In this document: in pieces, positions 28,084 to 38,115 of the stretch | Numbering within the stretch: the stretch's first letter is position 1 | How the letters are laid out: each line of letters starts with the position of its first letter | Assembly: GCA_947174015.1 (NCBI GenBank) | Contig: CAMWHJ010000001.1 | Span: 1-64,000, forward strand | DNA: 64,000 nucleotides | Source: an uncultured Lachnospiraceae bacterium | Lineage (GTDB): Bacteria > Bacillota > Clostridia > Lachnospirales > Lachnospiraceae | Reading direction: 5' to 3' | Notes under the pieces: model-generated | The model's input: only the letters and a program-made list of their open reading frames with translations | Database searches by the model: none | What the model was told of the DNA's origin: nothing | Translations under genes and position numbers: made by a program

Positions 28084-28938
28084 TTATGATTGCTTTTCCG
28101 GTTTCAATGCACCGTAAAAATAACTTGCTGTTGCACCGCCGTCAATCAGGAAATCAGCCCCAGTAATAAAAGCCCCTGCCGGATTCATTAAAAGTTCCGC
28201 CACATTTGCCACCTCATCCGCTGTTCCCGGTCTGCCTGCCGGACACTTGGCAAACATATTTTTATAAAAATCCCCACGTGGTCCGTTAAACTCGTCAATG
28301 GCAAGCGGTGTTACAATAATTCCCGGAGAAATGGAATTGAGCCTTGCACCCCGTTCTCCCCATTTTACGGATTCTGCCATGACACGCTTTTCATTACAGC
28401 GTTTTGCCATTTGGTAGGCATGAAGTGTATCGTTGATGTTTTCCGGCTGCAAAATTTCAAGGTTCAGCAATTCCTCCGTTGGCGTTATAGCAAGCTGCTC
28501 ATCTTCCTCTGGTGTAAGCTGTTTCATCCGATGTCCCGATTGGCTTGAAATCGTTACTCCGACACCGCCCTCCACAATTACTTTACCAACTTCTTCTAAT
28601 AATACCGCTGTGCCATATAAGTCCACTTTGAGAATTGCTTCAATGGGTGCTTGGCTTGGGGATACTCCCGCTGCATTCACAAGCATTTTAATCTCTCCAT
28701 AACCCAAAGCCTTATCAATCAGTTTCAGAATGGATTCCCTTGATGATAAGTCCATTTCCACAGGTTCTACATCAAATCCCGCATTGTTCATAATTTCAGC
28801 AATCGCTTTCGCATTTTCAAAATTCTTGTCACCCACGACAATCTTTTTTCCATACCCCATTCGCCTTGCAATCGCCATACCTATCTGTCCTGCACCTGTC
28901 AAAATCATAACTTCACATTTCTTTGAAATGTTTTTCAT
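28084..28938 (-). CDS. Short-chain dehydrogenase/reductase
   Basis: NAD(P)-dependent SDR, about 284 aa from the ATG at 28938. The cofactor motif is TGAGQIGMAIARRMG, then NAAGVSP, catalytic Ser in ISSQSGHR, and YQMAKR as YxxxK. The C terminus has GADFLIDGGATASYFYG. The longer track ORF adds 47 codons that encode a fragment of a different gene (aldo/keto reductase), so the later start is used. It follows the flavodoxin gene and a LysR gene on the same strand. Substrate unknown. Confidence 0.85.
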   Translation of the reverse strand: MKNISKKCEVMILTGAGQIGMAIARRMGYGKKIVVGDKNFENAKAIAEIMNNAGFDVEPVEMDLSSRESILKLIDKALGYGEIKMLVNAAGVSPSQAPIEAILKVDLYGTAVLLEEVGKVIVEGGVGVTISSQSGHRMKQLTPEEDEQLAITPTEELLNLEILQPENINDTLHAYQMAKRCNEKRVMAESVKWGERGARLNSISPGIIVTPLAIDEFNGPRGDFYKNMFAKCPAGRPGTADEVANVAELLMNPAGAFITGADFLIDGGATASYFYGALKPEKQS

Positions 28939-28983
28939 TAATACCACATCCCTTCTTTTATCAGTTCCTTTATTGTTCCAGCA

Positions 28984-29097
28984 ACTTCCTTCTACAGATT
29001 TTCGGATTGTTTCCGGATTGCTGTCCATAATCAGACTGTCCCCACCATGTGTAACACCAGATTTAGTGGCTATTACCACATGATTACGGACGGGGTT
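28984..29097 (-). pseudogene. Aldo/keto reductase fragment
   Basis: Frame 29097-28984 reads NPVRNHVVIATKSG... and ...SNPETIRKSVEGS, a well-known internal stretch of aldo/keto reductases (catalytic Lys in ATKSG). A stop precedes it and SDR leader DNA follows. It is thus a short fossil of a deleted gene, fused by chance in frame to the SDR upstream region. Confidence 0.75.
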
Positions 29098-29127
29098 TCA
29101 TGCCTCGTCAACTATTTCCTCATTCCG

Positions 29128-29637
29128 CTACGCTTCCAGCCATTTTTTTAAAGCAGCATCACATCTGCCCACACTGCTTCCCTGAATAGCCAACCCCTTC
29201 TTGATGACCGCACCCTGACAGCATTTCTTCAAATCTGCTTCGCTCCTGCCCATTCCGCTGCCTTCATGGGTACATACCGGACGGACTGTTTTCCCTTCAA
29301 AGTTAATCTGTTCAAGGACGGTAAACATATGCATCGGCATTGTCCCCCAATAGTTCGGGTACATGACTGTCACTAAATCATATTGTGACATATTTTCCGG
29401 CATTGCCACTACTTCTGGTCGCACACCACTTTGCATATCCTTTTTTGCCTGTTCAATACAGGTATTGTAATCTGTGGAATATGGCTTTACAGGCTCAACC
29501 TTAAACAAATCTGCACCTGTCATGGCGGCTGCTTTTTCTGCCACAACTTCGGTGTTTCCTTTGTCAATGTATTTCAGGCTCCCACCAAAATAATTTTCAT
29601 CTGCCCTTGAAAAATATAAAATAAGTTCTTTCATCAT
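29128..29637 (-). CDS. Flavodoxin family protein
   Basis: A 169-aa flavodoxin-like electron carrier or NADPH:quinone-type reductase. ILYFSRADENYFGG opens the first strand and phosphate loop; VMYPNYWGTMPMHMFTVLE and THEGSGMGRSEADLKK are the later flavin-binding loops. GGAGGAAC precedes the paired ATG codons. It lies between a LysR gene and the SDR, on the same strand. A redox-response role is likely but the partner is not evident. Confidence 0.85.
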   Translation of the reverse strand: MMKELILYFSRADENYFGGSLKYIDKGNTEVVAEKAAAMTGADLFKVEPVKPYSTDYNTCIEQAKKDMQSGVRPEVVAMPENMSQYDLVTVMYPNYWGTMPMHMFTVLEQINFEGKTVRPVCTHEGSGMGRSEADLKKCCQGAVIKKGLAIQGSSVGRCDAALKKWLEA

Positions 29638-29766
29638 GTTCCTCCAATCAAATATGTTTTTTTGCTAAGGTGCCATTTTTTGTACCTTAGCTACATTTTA
29701 GCTGAACATTCCTTATCAATCAATTCGATTTTCAAAGATATATAATAAGTTTTTCTTATGCAAAAT

Positions 29767-29802
29767 AAAACCGTCTTAAACAAATAGCTTAAAACGGTTT
29801 TG
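29767..29802. terminator. Rho-independent terminator after LysR gene
   Basis: AAAACCGTCTTAA and TTAAAACGGTTTT pair around a short loop just downstream of the lysR stop. The A-rich left side gives a T-run on the minus strand. Confidence 0.75.
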
Positions 29803-29809
29803 GGGTGTG

Positions 29810-30688
29810 TTAGAATTTATATCGCAAAATTTCTGCAAATTCCTCTGAAACTTTTTTCGTATTTTCTTTCTTCCAAAATGCACAATAATTTCGTCTGATT
29901 GGCTCATTCCCCCGGTACAGCGGAATCCTCACGATATTTGTCCCAAGACTTCCTTCTATGGGCGTTCCCTCACTTGGCATGAATCCTTTTCCGCTGATTA
30001 CAAGCATCCTTGCTTCCTCCATATTATCGGCAAACAGCTTTTCTCCCTGTAATCCGACAATCATGCGGTAATATTCAGCTTCTGTTTCTTTTTCCGCTTC
30101 TGATGATACAAGGATACAGGGAATATTTTTTAATTCCTGCACCGTCACTTTATCCAAAGAGGACATCGGATTCCTTCCCGCAATCTCTATGTGCATTACG
30201 GAAGAAGTGAGCAGCATATTCATAAATTCATCTGAAAATGCCCTGCGCTGGTCATTAAAAGCAAGGTCTATTTTGTCCTCTAAAAGCATATGAGACAGTT
30301 CATCATGGTTGCCATAGAAAACCTCCACCGGAATATCAGGATGCCTGCCAGCAAACTCCTCCAATGCAATATGAAATTCCTGACCACTGTAACAGCGTAA
30401 AAATCCCACTTTCAGACATTCCTGTTCCCCACCTGCAAGTCTGCCTGCCTCTCTGACAATCTGCTCATAATCGGCAACCAGCACAAGGCTTTTTTTATAG
30501 AAAAATTCCCCTGCGGTTGTCAGTTTAAATTTACGCTTTTGTCGTTCCAGCAGCGGAAAGCCTAACTCTCTTTCTAATGCCTGTATCTGCTGTGATATGG
30601 CAGATTGTGATATATTACACTCATAAGCTGCCTCCGAAAAGCTGTTATTTCTCACAACAGCTTGAAAATATTTTATCTGTCTTAGCAA
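29810..30688 (-). CDS. LysR-family regulator
   Basis: A 292-aa LysR regulator. The TTG at 30688 with AGGTGA upstream gives the usual LRQIKYFQAVV start; a GTG nine bases earlier is possible. The winged helix carries SEAAYECNISQSAISQQIQALERELG (part quoted), and the rest is the two-lobed effector domain. It is read in the same direction as the flavodoxin and SDR genes and separated from them by a terminator, so it may be independent or act on them. Confidence 0.88.
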   Translation of the reverse strand: MLRQIKYFQAVVRNNSFSEAAYECNISQSAISQQIQALERELGFPLLERQKRKFKLTTAGEFFYKKSLVLVADYEQIVREAGRLAGGEQECLKVGFLRCYSGQEFHIALEEFAGRHPDIPVEVFYGNHDELSHMLLEDKIDLAFNDQRRAFSDEFMNMLLTSSVMHIEIAGRNPMSSLDKVTVQELKNIPCILVSSEAEKETEAEYYRMIVGLQGEKLFADNMEEARMLVISGKGFMPSEGTPIEGSLGTNIVRIPLYRGNEPIRRNYCAFWKKENTKKVSEEFAEILRYKF

Positions 30689-30886
30689 AACATTCACCTC
30701 TGTTCAACGCTTGTATTGATTTTTATTATATTCAATCCGGTGAATGCTTTCAACTACTCATTTTTTATGATATTCTCCAAATTAACTTTTTGTCTTTACG
30801 CATTTTCTCAAGGTTTTCTCTTTGTGCCTGGGATAATTCCCTCGGCTTTCCAATACGCACTAACTTCTCAGGCAGCATCTGTCACT

Positions 30887-32104
30887 TTACGCCATTTTTA
30901 CAACAAGCGTTATATAGAAGCATTCATCACGAATATCAGCATATACCTCTCCATTCATGAGCCCCATCAGCCTGCGGCATATGAAAAGCCCAAGCCCGTT
31001 ACCCTGCACCTTGTCCGCATTATTTCCACGATGAAAGCTCTCGAATATCTGCGGCAGTTCTTTCGCTTCAAGGGTACAGCCTGTATTTGATACCGTGATA
31101 AGCTCACAGCCATCCATTTTATCAAAGCTAATCTCAATTTGTCTGCCGTCGCCGTATTTGATCGCATTTTCCATCAGATTTTGCAGGCACTCTGCAAGGC
31201 GGTCGGGGTCGCAGGAAAGAATGCAGTCATCATATTTCTGAATCGCAAACTCCGTTCCCCACATGGCAAGCTGGGGAGCATATCTCGCATCTATCCTTGT
31301 GATGATATCGCTTAAGAAAGCCTCCCCCTGTGTGACCTCAAAGCTCATAAAGTCCTCGCTTGCCGCCTTTGTGATCTCGCTGACAAAATGCTCTATCTCA
31401 TCTGCACGGGTATTGATGCTCTCAGCGGCAGCACGTCGTTTTTCCTCGTCCTTGTATAATCCCCTGGCAAGTGCCTTGGCACCCAGCTTGATTGCCGACA
31501 AAGGTGTTTTGATGTCATGGGAAAGGGAGAGCAGCAAGAGTTTTTTGTCCCTTTGCATCGCGATTTCTTTTTTACGGCTCTCCTCAATACTTTCACGCAG
31601 GAGATTCACCCCCCATGTAAATTTACCGAAGAAACGGCTTTTTTCCTCCGGTATCGGGACAGCAAGATTGCCCCTTGCAAGCTCTTTCGGAACATCGTTC
31701 AGTCTGTCGAATGGCATGATGATATGCCCCCAGATATAATGCAAAAGACCAATCATCAGCAGGAACAGCGCACCTAATACACAGTTTATTGCCGCAATGC
31801 TGTACTGTCCGTTTCCGACAATATACTCCACACGATACAGCATACCGCCTGCTTTTATGATCAGATAATGCTCATCGGAGATGTATAGTTGGTCGCCATC
31901 AGCCTTGAACACCCCCGTAATGTGGGGATATTTTTCAAGGTCATAATTGCCCGTTTCCGCTATCTCATCTGCAAGCCGCTTGGCTTCCACACGATAAATG
32001 CCTTCATTTCTGTCTTTCACTCCCACAAGAAATAGATTCAATACCACCGTCAGCAAAAGAAATACCGTTATCACTGCAATACACAGTCTTCTGAAAGCCC
32101 TCAT
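30887..32104 (-). CDS. Sensor histidine kinase of ABC cassette
   Basis: A 405-aa kinase with two helices (about 8-28 and 105-128) and a short sensor loop. A HAMP-like segment precedes the H-box LLSLSHDIKTPLSAIKLG. The N box is MENAIKYGDG and the last ATP motif is GNGLGLFICRRLMG. It overlaps its regulator by four bases and completes an ABC-permease/ATPase/regulator/kinase cassette on the minus strand. Such cassettes often sense and remove antimicrobial peptides. Codon choice here is GC-richer than the left half. Confidence 0.9.
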   Translation of the reverse strand: MRAFRRLCIAVITVFLLLTVVLNLFLVGVKDRNEGIYRVEAKRLADEIAETGNYDLEKYPHITGVFKADGDQLYISDEHYLIIKAGGMLYRVEYIVGNGQYSIAAINCVLGALFLLMIGLLHYIWGHIIMPFDRLNDVPKELARGNLAVPIPEEKSRFFGKFTWGVNLLRESIEESRKKEIAMQRDKKLLLLSLSHDIKTPLSAIKLGAKALARGLYKDEEKRRAAAESINTRADEIEHFVSEITKAASEDFMSFEVTQGEAFLSDIITRIDARYAPQLAMWGTEFAIQKYDDCILSCDPDRLAECLQNLMENAIKYGDGRQIEISFDKMDGCELITVSNTGCTLEAKELPQIFESFHRGNNADKVQGNGLGLFICRRLMGLMNGEVYADIRDECFYITLVVKMA

Positions 32105-32763
32105 ACAAACTTATACCCCACACCCCAGACAGTAAGCAAACGCTTTGCATTTTTAGGATCATCACCAAGCTTTTGGCGAAGGCGGTTGATATGCACATGA
32201 AGCGTTTGCAGTTCCGAATCGCTGTCGCTGCCCCAGACAGTGTTGAACAGATACTCTTTTTTCAGAGCTTTGCCCCGATTCTCAATCAAAAGCGCCAACA
32301 GGTCAAATTCCTTTGCAGGCAGTTCTACGGGCTTTTCGTCGATGACTGCTGTTTTATCTACAAGATTGAGTGTCACACCGTCCTCCGACAGTGTATCACG
32401 CTGATACCGCCGTTTGAATATCCCCTTGATCTTAGCGATAAGAATATCAATGTCATAGGGCTTTTCAATATAATCATCAGCACCAAGGTCAAAGCCGTTC
32501 AGCTTATCCTCCTTGCCCGTCCTTGAACTTACGAGCAGTATAGGAGTATCCGCATTTTCTCGTAACTTAGAGCAGACCGCAAAGCCGTTCACATCGGGGA
32601 GATTGATGTCAAGCACCACAAGCCTTGCACCATATCGTTCAAAGAGCTGCACGGCACGCTCTCCGTTGTCCACGCTTGACACAGTATAGCCCTCATCACG
32701 CAGGAAGTCAGTCAGCAAGCCTGCCAGTTCCTTATCGTCTTCTACTATCAGAATATCGGTCAT
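32101..32763 (-). CDS. OmpR-family response regulator of ABC cassette
   Basis: A 220-aa regulator. The receiver has EDDKEL near residue 7, the acceptor Asp in VVLDINLP and a KPYD loop; the winged helix ends in LTVWGVGYKF. It is coupled to the kinase by ATGA and lies 51 bp after the ATPase gene. It is expected to control the ABC genes. Confidence 0.92.
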   Translation of the reverse strand: MTDILIVEDDKELAGLLTDFLRDEGYTVSSVDNGERAVQLFERYGARLVVLDINLPDVNGFAVCSKLRENADTPILLVSSRTGKEDKLNGFDLGADDYIEKPYDIDILIAKIKGIFKRRYQRDTLSEDGVTLNLVDKTAVIDEKPVELPAKEFDLLALLIENRGKALKKEYLFNTVWGSDSDSELQTLHVHINRLRQKLGDDPKNAKRLLTVWGVGYKFV

Positions 32764-32814
32764 AAAATCACCTCCTACAAGTCTTGTACCATATTAGCGG
32801 AGATATTGCAAGTA

Positions 32815-33585
32815 TCACCAGCCCTGTTCCATAAGCCAGTTGTTCAATTCTCTTTCACGGTCACGAAGCTCCTTGTCACCGCCGTCAAAATGCCCCATTT
32901 CTTTTTCACCGACAATACCGCCGTCCACAATATAAAGCACCCTGCTGCACTTGGCAGCAACCTTCGGGTCGTGGGTCACGCACATGATCGTCGTACCATC
33001 ACGGTTGAGGGAAAGCAGCTCATTCATGACCTCATCGGAGCTTGCACGGTTGAGAGCACCTGTGGGCTCATCGGCAAAGATCATCTTGGGATTGTTTATC
33101 ATACTGCGGCAAATACAAGCCCTCTGAAGCTGTCCGCCCGACACCTCGTTAATATCATTGCCGCACACATCGTCAATGCCGAGCCTGTGCATGAGCGCTC
33201 TGCCGCGCTCCTCGGTCTGCCTGCGGCTCTCTGAATTCTTTTTCGACTTTACCGCAGGAAAAATGATATTATCAAGCACCGAAAGATTTTTCATCATATA
33301 CATCTGCTGAAAGATAAAGCCCATTTCATCAAGTCTGAGCTTTGCAAGCTCCCTATCACCGAGCTTTGCCGTTTCCCTGCCGTTAAAGAATACTTCGCCG
33401 GCGGTCACTTTGTCCATTCCCGAAACGCAGTAGAGCAGCGTGCTTTTGCCTGAGCCGGAGGGTCCCATGACCGCCACCATTTCGCCTTCGTTGATCGTCA
33501 GATCGACGTTTTTCAGCACATTGTTCTGATGTTTGTTCACGATATATGTCTTGCAAAGTCCCTTTGTCTGTAAAATCGTATTCAT
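32815..33585 (-). CDS. ABC transporter ATPase (Bce/MacB-like)
   Basis: A 256-aa ATPase with Walker A GPSGSGKST, signature VSGGQLQRA, Walker B MIFADEPTGALN and H-loop VTHD. A GGAGG site sits between it and the permease stop. It pairs with the 784-aa permease. Confidence 0.92.
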   Translation of the reverse strand: MNTILQTKGLCKTYIVNKHQNNVLKNVDLTINEGEMVAVMGPSGSGKSTLLYCVSGMDKVTAGEVFFNGRETAKLGDRELAKLRLDEMGFIFQQMYMMKNLSVLDNIIFPAVKSKKNSESRRQTEERGRALMHRLGIDDVCGNDINEVSGGQLQRACICRSMINNPKMIFADEPTGALNRASSDEVMNELLSLNRDGTTIMCVTHDPKVAAKCSRVLYIVDGGIVGEKEMGHFDGGDKELRDRERELNNWLMEQGW

Positions 33586-33598
33586 TATATTGTCCTCC

Positions 33599-35953
33599 TT
33601 ATTCTATGCTTGCCGTATCGGAAGCCTTGATCGTTTTTGTGTAAAGCGCTGTCAGGAATGAGCCGATGACGGTCACGCCGATGAGAATTGCCGGACAGAT
33701 CACAAAAATTTCCAGCGGGTCAAAATCGCATTTCAAACCTGCTATATCACCAATCATATTACATATCCAATTCATCATTGCGTCGCTGATGGGCATAAGC
33801 ACCGTCGAAGAAACGATGCAGGCAATGACCGATACGATTACAAATCTGAGCGAATGCTGCAGGATGATACTGCCGTTCCCAATGCCCACCGCCTTCATCA
33901 GTGCAATCTCGCTTTTTTCCTTAGAGATGAATGAACGCTCCATGAGTATGACGATCAATGCTGTTACGATCACAGTAATGATCATCATCATCTGTTTGAT
34001 TGCATTCAACGTATCGGATATTCCCGTAAAATTTTTGATGAAGTCCGAGGTCGAATATACCTTGTCGGTGTCCAGCAGGTCTCTCAGCTTTTCAATGTTT
34101 TGATTTATCTGTGCCTTGTCGGGATTGCCGTCAAAGTGTATCTGCACTCCCCACATATTGTTTGCCGGCAGCTTTCCAAGGTCAAAATCTTTATACAAAA
34201 AAGCGGCGTGGCTGGTGAACGAGGAGTATGTTCCCGTGATGATAAACTCATGCTTTTTCTCATTCATTACTACCGTTACCCTGTCGCCAATCTCTGCGTC
34301 GAGGTCCTCGAGGGTGCTTACCGTTACAGCAATCTCGTCCGTCTTCTGTGGAGCGCTGCCCTTGTCTACATAGAGCGTGTCATTTGCCTCGCCTTTCATG
34401 ACGGAGAAAGTGATCTTTGCCGTTTTGTCTTCATGCGACGTTTCAAACTGCGTGGCCATCGTTATTGTGCATTTGCCGGGCATTCCGTTATCGGCAAGGA
34501 GCTTTTCGGTATCTGCGATGATCTGCTTATACGTACTCTGATCTACAAAGACCTCTCCAAATATTTCGCTATCCATGATATGCGCTTCACTTGAGGGTAC
34601 ATCGAAGAAGCGTAGCATCTTTTCACTTTTGAGTGTCAATGCAAAATTTGACATAATTGTCATCAGCAGGATACAGAGTGTGAACACAACGATCATGATA
34701 GAAAACTGCTTCGGCGAACTGATCACATCATTGACCGAGAGAAATGCAGCCTGTGGCAGCTTAGAACGACCTAAGTGCAAAAAGCTCTTTTTTCGGAAGC
34801 GCTCGCCCGTCTGACCGTTTCTTACTGCGTCAATCGGTGAGAGTTTATTTACGCTGCGTGTGCAGTTGTAGCAGAACAGCAGTATCATGATAACGACCAA
34901 CCCAGAGCTTAAAAGCCCCATAAGAGTACCGCTCTCGCTGCCGAGAATGATATTTTCCGATATGGTTTTCATCATCATATCCCCGAGCGGAACAGAACAG
35001 AAATATCCTATCAGTGTACCGGCCACGGCAATGGCAAGATACTTGACGATATACAGGCTTCTTATACTGCCGTTGTCGATACCCACCGCCTTCATTACAC
35101 CGATCTCACGAAATTCCTCGCTGACCGTAAAACCTATCGTGAAACGCAGCACCACAAAAGCGGTGAGCATCAGTACGATACTGATTATCATTAAAACATA
35201 AGCCGGAATCATATCATAGAGATAAATACCCTTGCTTTCTTCCCGTGTGTAGACATATACGCCGCCATAGTTCTTTGCAAGTTCCCTTATTTCATCAACC
35301 GATGATGTATTTACACAAAGCTGCTTGCAATTCAAGATATGAGTGGCTTCGTCCCTGTCAAGATAGTCATAGTCAGCAGAGTTCATGATAAGATACGGAG
35401 AATACGAGCTTCCCGAATTGAACAGCGCACCTTTGAACCGCCCCATAAATTTAAGTGTGAGACGACTGTTACCGACAGTAAGCTCCACCTCGTCGCCCTC
35501 TTTTATCGTAAGGTCTCGTAAAAAAGGAGCGTTGGCATAAAAGCAGCCCTTGTCCACGCTTTCGATGATGTTATTGTTCTCATCGAAATAGTTGATAGCC
35601 ATTTCACGATCAGAAAGCAAAAAGGCAACATTCGCAAAATTATCAAGTTCCTTTCCGTTATGCCTGAAATACTTTGAGTTGGATACACACAGCCAATGCT
35701 CGGTCCTTATCTCCTTGACACAGGCAAGCTCCCCAATCTTTTCCCCGAGATCGTTTTCCTCGCTGATCAGCATATTGACAGTGACATCGGGGACATCCGC
35801 CACATCAAAATAATGCTCGATACCGCCTGTAACGGCTATAATGTTGTTCACCGCCGCTGCTGCAAACATTGAGCATAAAATGACAAACAGCAGCAGAATG
35901 ATGTTCATGGTCTTTTTGCGTTTCAGGTCTTTTTTCAATATCCTCCAAAACAT
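33599..35953 (-). CDS. FtsX-type ABC permease
   Basis: A 784-aa permease with two FtsX modules. It has an N-terminal helix, a large outside domain (about 45-240), a three-helix group (about 250-370), a second helix and outside domain (about 420-630), and three C-terminal helices. It starts the ABC/two-component cassette. The arrangement resembles peptide-antibiotic resistance or lantibiotic-efflux modules. No structural lantibiotic gene is near, so a defensive role is inference. Confidence 0.87.
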   Translation of the reverse strand: MFWRILKKDLKRKKTMNIILLLFVILCSMFAAAAVNNIIAVTGGIEHYFDVADVPDVTVNMLISEENDLGEKIGELACVKEIRTEHWLCVSNSKYFRHNGKELDNFANVAFLLSDREMAINYFDENNNIIESVDKGCFYANAPFLRDLTIKEGDEVELTVGNSRLTLKFMGRFKGALFNSGSSYSPYLIMNSADYDYLDRDEATHILNCKQLCVNTSSVDEIRELAKNYGGVYVYTREESKGIYLYDMIPAYVLMIISIVLMLTAFVVLRFTIGFTVSEEFREIGVMKAVGIDNGSIRSLYIVKYLAIAVAGTLIGYFCSVPLGDMMMKTISENIILGSESGTLMGLLSSGLVVIMILLFCYNCTRSVNKLSPIDAVRNGQTGERFRKKSFLHLGRSKLPQAAFLSVNDVISSPKQFSIMIVVFTLCILLMTIMSNFALTLKSEKMLRFFDVPSSEAHIMDSEIFGEVFVDQSTYKQIIADTEKLLADNGMPGKCTITMATQFETSHEDKTAKITFSVMKGEANDTLYVDKGSAPQKTDEIAVTVSTLEDLDAEIGDRVTVVMNEKKHEFIITGTYSSFTSHAAFLYKDFDLGKLPANNMWGVQIHFDGNPDKAQINQNIEKLRDLLDTDKVYSTSDFIKNFTGISDTLNAIKQMMMIITVIVTALIVILMERSFISKEKSEIALMKAVGIGNGSIILQHSLRFVIVSVIACIVSSTVLMPISDAMMNWICNMIGDIAGLKCDFDPLEIFVICPAILIGVTVIGSFLTALYTKTIKASDTASIE

Positions 35954-36015
35954 AGTGTATACCTCTTTTCCCTCGTTTTATTTTCTTCATGTTCTGAATC
36001 ATAGCATAGAAATTC

Positions 36016-36156
36016 TTAACAAGTCTTTAACTTTTGACAGAACATGAAAAAAGCATAAAGAGCTTCTTCTGTGTCATAAGAATGAAGATCTATTAACTCA
36101 TTTTTTAATGTGTTAAAATACTTCTCAATTGGGGCATTATCGTATGGATGTCCTGC
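36016..36156 (-). pseudogene. IS3-family transposase C-terminal fragment
   Basis: Reverse frame reads GHPYDNAPIEKYFNTLKNEL followed by IDLHSYDTEEALYAFF, the hallmark end of an IS3-family OrfB integrase, including the last catalytic Glu in PIE. A stop lies just before it and the normal C-terminal part is lost. It is a scar of an insertion between the two ABC cassettes. Confidence 0.8.
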
Positions 36157-36185
36157 TCAAGGATATTCGGGAATTTCTCATGGTA

Positions 36186-37420
36186 CTATATTCTCCTTAC
36201 AATAAGTGATAAGCTTAAAACTTCAGCTATGACAATGCAGAGCAAAACCCATATACTTACAGACCACATACCAATAAGCCCTGCAATAAAAAGCATAATA
36301 AGTGGTACAATATATTTTCGGGGGTGGTGCCATAGATCATTTTCAATCTTCCAGTTGCGGATAGGGCAAAGCCACTCCAATAGGACGGACAAAATAGCAC
36401 TTTGTAGCGCAATCAGAAACGCTGTAATGATTTCTGTACTACCTATGCAGCCATGCCATATTTGCCAGCTAATTAGATATACGCTGTTTACTGTCATGTT
36501 GACAGAGAAGATAAAAAAGCAATAGTGTGTGCAAAAGCGTTTTGCCTGTCCCGGTAATATTCGGACTGCTTGCTCTAAGCTGGGGTCACAAGATAGCAAT
36601 ATGCAGATCGGGGTATTTAAGCATAGGGCGGCAAACCCCATCGGTATAACGTTCAATCCCTCAAATTGCCCTAATATCAGCGGCATAACACCAGCGATCA
36701 CGCACAAACCAGCAGTATTCAAGAGATAGTTTTTATTTGTTATCAGATAGCGTAACATATATAGAAATATGCTTCCTGTCCCTTTCGTGTGTTTGATTAA
36801 AAGTTTTGCTGATGCCGGGTGATAAAAAACATATGCGTCTGCTTTCAGTAACCTCAAAAATGAAATGAGCATACTTGTAAACACAATGAAACAAAAAATC
36901 TTCATTTCCTGCACAATGAATATAGATGCAAAAATTGCTCCACACCATAAAACTACAAGAGGCACAAACTTCTTTTTCCAATGAAACAGGGCTTCATTTG
37001 TCATAGAGTACCATGCAGCAGCAGTAAAACAACCATTACAGGCACAGAGCAAAGATACGACAATTTGCAACACACTCCATTCATGTACGGCAAAGAACAA
37101 AGCCAGCACAAGGAATGTTTTTGTAATTAACGTATAGCTGGTAAATGCCAGTACAATAGAAAATGTCATTTCCCTGTTCCGAAATGGCAGCATAAACAGC
37201 CCGGTCAGACGGTCTGCATTTTCCGAAGAATTAAGAGTTTGCCACATAATCCCCATTGAAAAAGCCGTAACTGTCAAAAAGAGAATAGACGCTGCAACCC
37301 TATTTCAATTCCTGCGGTATGAGTAGCAAGAAACAGAATAATGCAAGCAATAAGGCTTTTTGCGGCACGCTCATACTTTGCACCAAAAAATTTCTTTGAG
37401 AAGACTTGTAAGATATTCAT
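36186..37420 (-). pseudogene. ABC exporter permease, single-base frameshift
   Basis: The gene starts at 37420 (ATGA overlap with the ATPase stop) with MNILQVFSKKFFGAKY. It loses frame near 37306 at GAAATAGG; one added A restores IENRVAASILFLTVTAFSMG, joining the 363-aa track ORF. The whole product would be about 411 aa with many helices and no soluble domain. I do not recognise a named family. It is the membrane part of the transporter with the ATPase at 37417. Either the gene is inactivated or the base is a sequencing error. Confidence 0.75.
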
Positions 37421-38115
37421 TCTTTCAGCACCTCCCGTATTTTTTCCGTTTCAATTTCCTGTCCAGCAAAACACCTTTTAATCTGCCCCTGTTCCAATAG
37501 CACTACCCGGTCAGACATAAGGCAGATACTTTCAAGAATATGAGATGAAAAGAGGATTGTTCCGTGCTTCCGATAGCTGCCTATCTGTTGGTACAGGTAT
37601 TCGGTACTCTGAAAATCAAGTCCATTCATGGGCTCGTCCAGTATAAGAAGTTTTGGCTTCAAGGCAAAAGCTGTAATTAAGTAAGCCTTTTTCAGATTTC
37701 CCGTTGACAATTCTTTCAGCAAAATATCGGTGTATTCCCCAAAACGAAAGCCATGTACCAATTCATCAATATTAGATAACTTCTTGCCGTAAGACGCTTC
37801 CACATAGAACGCATACTCACGAAATGTAAAAAATTGAAAGGAATGATCTTCGGCAAAAACAGTATACCTTTCTTTCTTAAATTCCAGATCACGGAACAAA
37901 AGCGTTTTACCCTGCCACCAGGCAGCTTTAACTTGAAAAGTATTAAGCAGCCCGGAAAGCGTTTTGATAAAAGTGGTCTTGCCTGCTCCATTCAAACCGA
38001 TCAGCCCAATAACTTCATTTGTCCCCAGTTCCATAGATAATTTTTCAAGAACAGGTTTCTCCGGCGTGTACCACACACTCAAGTCGTTAAGAACAAGCAT
38101 TTTTTCGTTGCTCAT
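37417..38115 (-). CDS. ABC transporter ATPase of LytTR-controlled cassette
   Basis: A 232-aa ATPase with Walker A GLNGAGKTT, signature LSTGNLKKA, Walker B LLILDEPMNGLD and the H-loop His in SSHILES. It is linked to the small membrane protein upstream and the permease downstream by ATGA overlaps. The motif set resembles CcmA/NatA-like exporters of peptides or immunity transporters. Confidence 0.92.
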   Translation of the reverse strand: MSNEKMLVLNDLSVWYTPEKPVLEKLSMELGTNEVIGLIGLNGAGKTTFIKTLSGLLNTFQVKAAWWQGKTLLFRDLEFKKERYTVFAEDHSFQFFTFREYAFYVEASYGKKLSNIDELVHGFRFGEYTDILLKELSTGNLKKAYLITAFALKPKLLILDEPMNGLDFQSTEYLYQQIGSYRKHGTILFSSHILESICLMSDRVVLLEQGQIKRCFAGQEIETEKIREVLKE

